A stretch of DNA of 11,174 nucleotides from an uncultured Dictyoglomus sp. (lineage in GTDB: Bacteria > Dictyoglomota > Dictyoglomia > Dictyoglomales > Dictyoglomaceae), in assembly GCA_938039765.1 (NCBI GenBank), contig CALHTV010000220.1:1-11174 (forward strand), written 5' to 3'. Position 1 is the stretch's first letter. The number at the start of each line of letters is the position of its first letter. The position numbers and the translations under genes were made by a program. Shown here one piece after another: positions 7,041-11,174 of the stretch. Below the pieces are notes generated by a model. That model had not been told where the DNA came from and made no database searches. It worked only from the letters and a program-made list of their open reading frames with translations.

Positions 7041-7073
7041 AATAAGAGAGGGGAAAAACTCCCCTCTCTTATT
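7041..7073 (+). other. Perfect 14-bp hairpin, possible attenuator or RNA-processing site
   Basis: Arm AATAAGAGAGGGGA (7041-7054), loop AAAAC, and exact complement (7060-7073). It begins 8 bases after the ferredoxin stop. The sequence after the stem is TAAGAAGG, not a T-tract, so it is not a textbook intrinsic terminator. It lies either in a 50-base gap or, if the GTG at 7033 is used, in the first codons of the next gene. Confidence 0.6.
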
Positions 7074-7083
7074 TAAGAAGGAT

Positions 7084-7809
7084 ATGAGTAAGTACGTAGA
7101 GCGAAAGTACAGAGAGTTAATGAAGGCTCATGATCTTGCAGGTTTTAGAGTAAGGATTCATGAAAGTGATCTTTTTATTTTAGCTGAGAGGAATTTAAAA
7201 AAAGAAGCTGAAGATTTGGTTAGGGCTTATAGAAACCAGATAGAGGAATATATTCTCATTGATCCTCTATTTAAAATTACCTTAAATCCTCATAAAGTCA
7301 AAGAAAATGCTCCAGATATAGTAAAAGAAATGGCCTTTTGGGCTGGTAAGGTGGGAGTGGGTCCTATGGCTTCTGTAGCTGGTGCTATTGCAGAGTTTGT
7401 AGGAAAAGAGCTTCTGAACTATACTTCTCAAATAATTGTAGAAAATGGGGGAGATATATTTATATCTACAAAGAGAGAGAGAAAAGTAGCAATTTTTGCA
7501 GGAGAATCTCCGTGGAGTAATAAAATAGGAATTTTGATTCCTCCAAATACCATGTTAGGAGTTTGTACTTCATCAGGAACAGTAGGTCCTTCTTTGAGTT
7601 TTGGTAAAGCTGATGCAGTTGTGATTGTTTCTGAAAGCACTTTATTTTCAGATGCTTTAGCTACCGCTGTTGGAAATATTATCAAAAATCCGGAAGATAT
7701 TAACCTGGGCTTAGAATTTGCAAAGTCTTTTCCTGAAGTAATTCAGGTAGTTATAATCTTCAAAGAGCATTTAGGAGTATGGGGTAGTCTTAAGCTTGTA
7801 AGATTGTGA
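7084..7809 (+). CDS. UPF0280/COG2122 family protein (ApbE-like fold)
   Basis: A 241-residue protein from ATG 7084. It has the family order: 'KYVERKYREL' at the start, 'FRVRIHESDLFILAE', 'MASVAGAIAEFVGKELL', 'VENGGDIFI' and the signature 'CTSSGTVGPSLSFGKADAV' with Cys161, then 'DALATAVGN'. The fold resembles the flavin transferase ApbE, but UPF0280 members are distinct. In Methanosarcina a COG2122 protein has been linked to sulfide use or persulfide formation for cysteine and homocysteine, which fits this operon. Start choice: a GTG at 7033 overlaps the ferredoxin stop and would add 17 residues encoded by the hairpin, 'LGIREGKNSPLLFKKD'. These do not look like the family N-terminus, so I prefer ATG 7084, although its AAGGA site is only one base away from the ATG. 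The exact start is therefore unsure. Confidence 0.85.
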   Translation: MSKYVERKYRELMKAHDLAGFRVRIHESDLFILAERNLKKEAEDLVRAYRNQIEEYILIDPLFKITLNPHKVKENAPDIVKEMAFWAGKVGVGPMASVAGAIAEFVGKELLNYTSQIIVENGGDIFISTKRERKVAIFAGESPWSNKIGILIPPNTMLGVCTSSGTVGPSLSFGKADAVVIVSESTLFSDALATAVGNIIKNPEDINLGLEFAKSFPEVIQVVIIFKEHLGVWGSLKLVRL

Positions 7810-7810
7810 C

Positions 7811-8118
7811 TCATATTATTTCTATTATAACTCTAACATTCTCTTCTGAATTATTTATATCTACAATTTTTCCTTTAAAGTCAGGATTGTCTATGATTTT
7901 TTATATCTCTTCTGGAGAAATTTCTATTTTTTCCCGTATTTCTCACTGTGTATATTTGCAAATTTTAATCCCATTTTATTAGGGATAATGGGACATTTAT
8001 GTTTACTATAGGTTAGTTGTTTTCTATAACGTTGATTCTTAAATACCTCCTTTTTCCCTTCTTCCACAAATCTTAGAATTTTATATCTTTCTTCTTTATT
8101 TTTTGCTTCTTCTAGATC
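7811..8118 (-). pseudogene. Decayed SHOCT-like domain protein gene
   Basis: In this otherwise gene-free stretch, the minus strand holds broken coding sequence. From 8118 it reads 'DLEEAKNKEERYKILRFVEE' and then 'GKKEVF', the 'ILxxVEEGK' opening of SHOCT-like proteins. It continues to 'CPIIPNKMGLKFANIHSEKY' and meets a TAG after an A-run. Shifting frame by one base at that run gives 'KIEISPEEI', then a TAA, then 'KIIDNPDFKGKIVDINNSEE' and 'NVRVIIEII', ending at TGA 7811-7813. The 'GKIVDI...' end with a basic-acidic tail is what I expect of the family. One frameshift and one in-frame stop, and no clear start codon, show that it is dead. It ends two bases from the convergent UPF0280 stop. Confidence 0.6.
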
Positions 8119-8276
8119 TTATTTTGGGAAAAAGAATAAGTCTAAATCCAATATAGATGAAAGTAGCGGGCCAAAGTTTCCAGAAATCTTTTAATATTAG
8201 GAATATTAAAGTTACTGGCAAGCAAGGATAATCCTAAAAAATAAAAATAATGCTCCAAAAAACTCTATTAAACGTG
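8096..8276 (-). pseudogene. Decayed LiaI/LiaF-like membrane protein gene
   Basis: Directly after the DUF2089 stop the minus strand reads 'ARLIEFFGALFLFFRIILAC' up to a TAA. After a frame change near 8218 it reads 'VTLIFLILKDFWKLWPATFI' and 'YIGFRLILFPKIRSRRSKK', stopping at 8096-8098. Two hydrophobic segments with 'FWKLWPA.FIYIG.RLIL' between are characteristic of the LiaI/LiaF-type transmembrane region. No start codon and a frameshift mark it as a relic. It overlaps the SHOCT-like relic by about 20 bases, as coupled genes do, so DUF2089 and these two once formed one operon. Confidence 0.5.
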
Positions 8277-8645
8277 CTATTCCTCCTCTAAAATTCTTAA
8301 AGCCTCTTGAACAGAAATTTCACCTTTTTCTAATTTCTCAATTATCCATTTTACTTTTGTTTTAGGTTCTTCCTCCTCTTCTGTTATAAGGCCAAGATTT
8401 CTCAAAATATTATCCAACCTACTTCTTACAGTTGGATATGATAATTTAAGAATTCTTTCCATTTCTTTAACATTTCCACGGGTTTTTAGAAAGAGTTCTA
8501 AGAATTCTAGTTCTTCAGGGGGAAGACTTGCTAATTTATTGACCCAAAAATCACCCTCTATTGTTATTTTACATTCAGGGCACTCTAATTTCTTTATTGT
8601 CATTTCTTTTCCGCATATAGGGCATTTGGGAATATAATAGGGCAT
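8277..8645 (-). CDS. DUF2089 family zinc-ribbon/HTH regulator
   Basis: A small intact protein of 122 residues. Residues 8-25 form a zinc ribbon: C8-x2-C11-x10-C22-x2-C25. Residues 42-86 form a helix-turn-helix with the DUF2089 pattern 'LPPEELEFLELFLKTRGNVK' followed by 'LSYPTVRSRLDNIL'. The last 20 residues, 'IIEKLEKGEISVQEALRILE', look like a SHOCT-type interaction helix pair. Such proteins are usually encoded next to LiaF-like and SHOCT-like membrane proteins and are thought to regulate them, possibly in envelope stress; that role is inferred. Here both partners downstream are decayed, so the regulator appears to be orphaned, unless it now controls other genes such as the MacB-type permease upstream. 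It has an AGGAGGT site five bases before ATG 8645 and its own promoter. Confidence 0.88.
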   Translation of the reverse strand: MPYYIPKCPICGKEMTIKKLECPECKITIEGDFWVNKLASLPPEELEFLELFLKTRGNVKEMERILKLSYPTVRSRLDNILRNLGLITEEEEEPKTKVKWIIEKLEKGEISVQEALRILEEE

Positions 8646-8674
8646 TTTTACCTCCTGTTAAAATTTCAAATAGT

Positions 8675-8703
8675 ATTTTATAAAATTTAAATAAAAAAAT
8701 CAA
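8675..8703 (-). promoter_or_regulatory. Promoter of the DUF2089 gene
   Basis: Read on the minus strand: TTGATT (8698-8703), 17 bases, TAAAAT (8675-8680), about 30 bases upstream of the ATG. The spacer is entirely A/T, so the boxes are likely but not unique. Confidence 0.45.
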
Positions 8704-8704
8704 T

Positions 8705-8727
8705 AATATTAAAAATTCTTTAATATT
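8705..8727 (-). terminator. Weak AT-only hairpin after the permease gene
   Basis: AATATTAAA (8705-8713) and TTTAATATT (8719-8727) are a perfect 9-bp inverted repeat with a 5-base loop, 11 bases past the permease stop. On the minus strand a run of seven T follows (8693-8699). The stem has no G-C pair, so termination would be weak, especially in a thermophile; it abuts the DUF2089 promoter and may be an operator instead. Confidence 0.3.
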
Positions 8728-8738
8728 TGTAAAAATTT

Positions 8739-9977
8739 TTATTCGGATCTTAAGGCTTGAATAGGATCAAAATTGGCTGCTCTCATAGCAGGTAAAACTC
8801 CAAAGATAAGCCCAATGAGAAGAGAGAATAGAAAACCTAACATTAATGTGAATAGAGATAAGTTATAAGGTACATCAAAAGCGCCTAATATATTCCCAGA
8901 GATAATTGATAAAACAATACCGATAGATCCCCCAATTAATCCTAAAAAGGCAGATTCTGTTAGGAATTGGATAAGAATATCTTTTTTTCTTGCACCCACA
9001 GCTTTTCTTATACCTATTTCTTTATATCTTTCTGTAACAGAAACTAACATTATATTCATAATACCTATACCGCCTACTATGAGAGATATACCTGCTATTC
9101 CAGCTAAAGTCAAAGTTAAAATATTTAAGATTTCATTCATGGCAGATAAGAGATCTTCTTGTTTTGCTATAACGAAGTTTAATTTTCCTCTTTTTTGCTT
9201 TAGTACAAATATTAGCTTCTGTTTGTACATTTCTAAATTTTGGCTATCTTTAGTTTGGACGATTAAGAAATTTAAACTTTGATCGCCTCTTAGCATTAAA
9301 GCGGTGGTAAGAGGTATGATTATTCTCGAATCTAAATCCCCTAAATTTTGGTTGTAACCTCTTTCCTTTAGAATTCCTATTATTCGAAAGTTATAGTTCC
9401 CTATTTTGAGGTTTTGGTTAATGGCCTCTTTATAATTTTTTGCTATATTTTTAGCAATTTTAGGTCCTACAATACATACTTTTTCTTTAGAGTACTGTTC
9501 GTAGAGGGTAAAGAATCTTCCTTCAATAACCGAATCTTTATTAATGATTAGACCATCGTTGTCGGTACCTTGTACTGAGGCATCTATAGGAAAAATCTTA
9601 TAAAGCACATTGTAGTAAGAGGTAATAAGAGAGGAAATAAGAACTTCGTTTTTAAAAATGTTTCTTAAGTAAATTAAATCATTGTATGTAAAAAATTGCG
9701 GAATTCCACCTCTACGAGTTCGTGGATTTTGATTTCTTAGAGAGTCAAAGGAACCTCCTGTTTCATAGGAAGTTGGAAAGATAAGTAAAGTATTACTGCC
9801 TAAATTTTCTATTATTTGAAGAGTTTGATTTTTGGCGCCTTCTCCTATGGAGATTAATAATACTACCGAAAAAACACCAATAATAATTCCAAGAATAGTT
9901 AAGAAAGATCTTAGTTTATTTGATCTTATATAATGGATAGCTAGTTTAAAATTTTCTTTAAATTGAACTTTTATCAT
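8739..9977 (-). CDS. MacB-type ABC transporter permease
   Basis: A 412-residue inner-membrane protein without an ATPase domain. It has one N-terminal membrane segment (about residues 25-47, 'FLTILGIIIGVFSVVLLISI') and a large extracytoplasmic MacB_PCD domain to about 280. A C-terminal FtsX domain follows, with three membrane segments (about 286-313, 343-361, 373-395) containing 'IGIMNIMLVSVTERYKEIG' and 'RKAVGARKKDI', a classic FtsX/MacB cytoplasmic loop, and ending 'PAMRAANFDPIQALRSE'. Such permeases work with a MacA-type adaptor and a separate or fused ATPase to export peptides, lipoproteins or antibiotics across the envelope. The adaptor gene lies immediately upstream (three bases apart). 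No ATPase gene is in the window; it must lie elsewhere. The substrate is unknown. Confidence 0.93.
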   Translation of the reverse strand: MIKVQFKENFKLAIHYIRSNKLRSFLTILGIIIGVFSVVLLISIGEGAKNQTLQIIENLGSNTLLIFPTSYETGGSFDSLRNQNPRTRRGGIPQFFTYNDLIYLRNIFKNEVLISSLITSYYNVLYKIFPIDASVQGTDNDGLIINKDSVIEGRFFTLYEQYSKEKVCIVGPKIAKNIAKNYKEAINQNLKIGNYNFRIIGILKERGYNQNLGDLDSRIIIPLTTALMLRGDQSLNFLIVQTKDSQNLEMYKQKLIFVLKQKRGKLNFVIAKQEDLLSAMNEILNILTLTLAGIAGISLIVGGIGIMNIMLVSVTERYKEIGIRKAVGARKKDILIQFLTESAFLGLIGGSIGIVLSIISGNILGAFDVPYNLSLFTLMLGFLFSLLIGLIFGVLPAMRAANFDPIQALRSE

Positions 9978-9980
9978 ATC

Positions 9981-11063
9981 TCATTGTAATAATTTTACTT
10001 TTGCATTATTAGAAAGCTTATCTAAAGGGGAAATAATTACAAGATTGCCTTCCTTTAATCCTTCTTTTACTTCTATTTCATCGAGAGTCATATCCCCTAT
10101 AATAACTTCTTTTTCTTTAGCTTTTCCATTTTCGTATAAAAATACATAAGTTTTGCCTTCTTTAAAAAGTACTGCATTTAGAGGAATTGTGAGAACGTCC
10201 TTCTTAATTCCTATGTTTATTGTAGCTGATATATTCATTCCCTCAAAGAGTCTTTCTCCTAACTGGGGAAGAGGAATTGTGATCTCGTAAGCATAAGAGC
10301 CATCCTTATTTAGAGAGGGGATTCGATTTATGGAAGAAACTTTTCCTTGCCATGGATTCTGATCTAATGCGTCCACATTGATTTTAGCTTCTTGACCTTC
10401 TTTTATTCTTAGTATGTTGTTTTCGTCTACTCTTAATACTGCAACTAATGATTTGGGGTCGATTATTACAAAAGCAGGATTATTATTAGGTAAAGAAAGG
10501 TTAAACATACTTAATAGACTACTAAAATTACCTAATAAGTTATTAAAATCTATTGAATTTTGATTAGCTTTTACACTTTCACCGGGAGCTATATTTATTT
10601 TGCCAATTATTCCATCTATGGGCGATTTTATAATTCTTTCTTTGTAAAGTTCGTTTAAAGAATAATAGTAATTTTCCAGAGTCTTTATTTGTTCAGGAGA
10701 TATTTTTACTCCGCTGAGTTGAGGATTGATAGAAGTTAAGGCACTACTAATTTTTACTAAATCTATAAGATTTTTAAGTTGTTCAATTTGTTTTTTTAGG
10801 TCGTCTGCTTCGATTACTGCAAGGATTTCTCCCTTTTTTACTTTGTCTCCTACTTTGACCTTTATTTCTTTAACGATACCAGAAACTTTAGGGTAAAGTT
10901 CAATCTTTTTAGCAAAAGAAAGGGTCCCACTAAGGTTAAGGTATATGGGAAGATTTTTTCTGTTTACATTTACCACATGTACAGGAATAGTATTATTAAC
11001 TTGATAATAAATAGTTATACTTATGGCTATTATTAATATTGCCACAATAACAATTTTTTTCAT
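9981..11063 (-). CDS. MacA/HlyD-family periplasmic adaptor (efflux)
   Basis: A 360-residue adaptor anchored by an N-terminal membrane helix (residues 4-20, 'IVIVAILIIAISITIYY'). A split biotinyl-lipoyl-like domain follows ('ELYPKVSGIVKEIKVKVGDK' at about 55-74, and 'IIKSPIDGIIGKINIAPGES' at about 144-163), separated by a short alpha-helical hairpin (about 87-140). Then come a beta-barrel domain ('AVLRVDENNILRIKEGQEAK') and a membrane-proximal domain ('VLTIPLNAVLFKEGKTYVFL'). The helical hairpin is short, as in many single-membrane or compact systems. It precedes the MacB-type permease gene and follows the partial gene upstream within 13 bases, so all three probably share a transcript. Its ribosome binding site (AAGAGGT) overlaps the stop of the preceding gene. 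Confidence 0.92.
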   Translation of the reverse strand: MKKIVIVAILIIAISITIYYQVNNTIPVHVVNVNRKNLPIYLNLSGTLSFAKKIELYPKVSGIVKEIKVKVGDKVKKGEILAVIEADDLKKQIEQLKNLIDLVKISSALTSINPQLSGVKISPEQIKTLENYYYSLNELYKERIIKSPIDGIIGKINIAPGESVKANQNSIDFNNLLGNFSSLLSMFNLSLPNNNPAFVIIDPKSLVAVLRVDENNILRIKEGQEAKINVDALDQNPWQGKVSSINRIPSLNKDGSYAYEITIPLPQLGERLFEGMNISATINIGIKKDVLTIPLNAVLFKEGKTYVFLYENGKAKEKEVIIGDMTLDEIEVKEGLKEGNLVIISPLDKLSNNAKVKLLQ

Positions 11064-11076
11064 TTTTTATTACCTC

Positions 11077-11174
11077 TTACTTTTCAATTTTTTCTAAGAA
11101 TTCTCGTAAAAATTCTAAGTACCCTTTGGTCCATCCTGCAAAGTTCTCCAAATTACTAATAATAATTTTATCAT
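11077..11174 (-). CDS. C-terminal end of an unknown gene
   Basis: The minus strand is open from the right edge to TAA 11077-11079 and encodes 'DKIIISNLENFAGWTKGYLE' followed by 'FLREFLEKIEK'. Codon use and the tight 13-base distance to the adaptor gene suggest a real gene in the same operon. The amphipathic 'GWTKGYLEFLREFLEKIE' end recalls the last helix of SRPBCC/AHSA1-type proteins or of some regulators, but 31 residues are too few for a family call. It does not look like the end of an ABC ATPase. Confidence 0.5.
   Translation of the reverse strand, partial: DKIIISNLENFAGWTKGYLEFLREFLEKIEK

Noticed and set aside
7969..7993. TCCCATT/AATGGGA inverted repeat as a terminator after the UPF0280 gene
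   Set aside because: It lies 160 bases past the stop inside the recognisable SHOCT-like relic, has an 11-base loop and no T-tract.
1..11174. CRISPR arrays, tRNA or rRNA genes, insertion sequences
   Set aside because: No regularly spaced repeats, cloverleaf-like segments, transposase-like frames or long terminal repeats were seen on either strand by eye.

Overview
The window is AT-rich (roughly one third G+C by eye), with Lys/Glu/Ile-rich proteins, strong AGGAGG ribosome binding sites and TTGAAA-17-TATTAT-type promoters. Together with oxygen-sensitive corrinoid and iron-sulfur enzymes, this suggests a thermophilic anaerobic bacterium. Dictyoglomus is my best guess, but this is an inference from style and gene content, not from a database match.

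Layout. (1) Positions 1-657, minus strand: the start of a secreted protein that runs off the left edge, with its promoter overlapping that of the divergent LacI-type regulator (792-1814, plus). (2) 1896-5238, plus: three tightly packed genes encoding a corrinoid (B12) protein, its ATP-dependent reductive activator with an N-terminal 2Fe-2S domain, and a zinc-type, uroporphyrinogen-decarboxylase-fold methyltransferase. They have their own promoter and a LacI-type operator candidate just downstream of it. (3) 5247-7809, plus: a second promoter, a structured leader of about 115 nt, then the homocysteine-synthesis protein of the DUF39/COG1900 family, a NIL-ferredoxin partner and a UPF0280/COG2122 protein. 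This is the gene trio linked in methanogens to making homocysteine from sulfide and aspartate semialdehyde. (4) 7811-8645, minus: an intact DUF2089 zinc-ribbon/HTH regulator followed by the decayed remains of two genes, one LiaI/LiaF-like membrane segment and one SHOCT-like protein. (5) 8739-11174, minus: a MacB-type ABC permease, a MacA/HlyD-type adaptor and the end of one more gene running off the right edge.

How it may fit together. Regions 2 and 3 read as one biochemical idea: the DUF39 trio makes homocysteine, and the zinc methyltransferase plus corrinoid protein plus activator could methylate it to methionine without a full-length MetH. The methyl donor enzyme that would load the corrinoid protein is not in the window. 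The most intriguing non-coding element is the leader at 5310-5394. It can fold in two mutually exclusive ways, one of which frees a strand that pairs with the ribosome binding site of the homocysteine gene, the logic of a translational riboswitch. I do not recognise it as a known class. The other unexplained element is a 14-bp perfect hairpin at 7041-7073, between the ferredoxin gene and the last gene of that operon.
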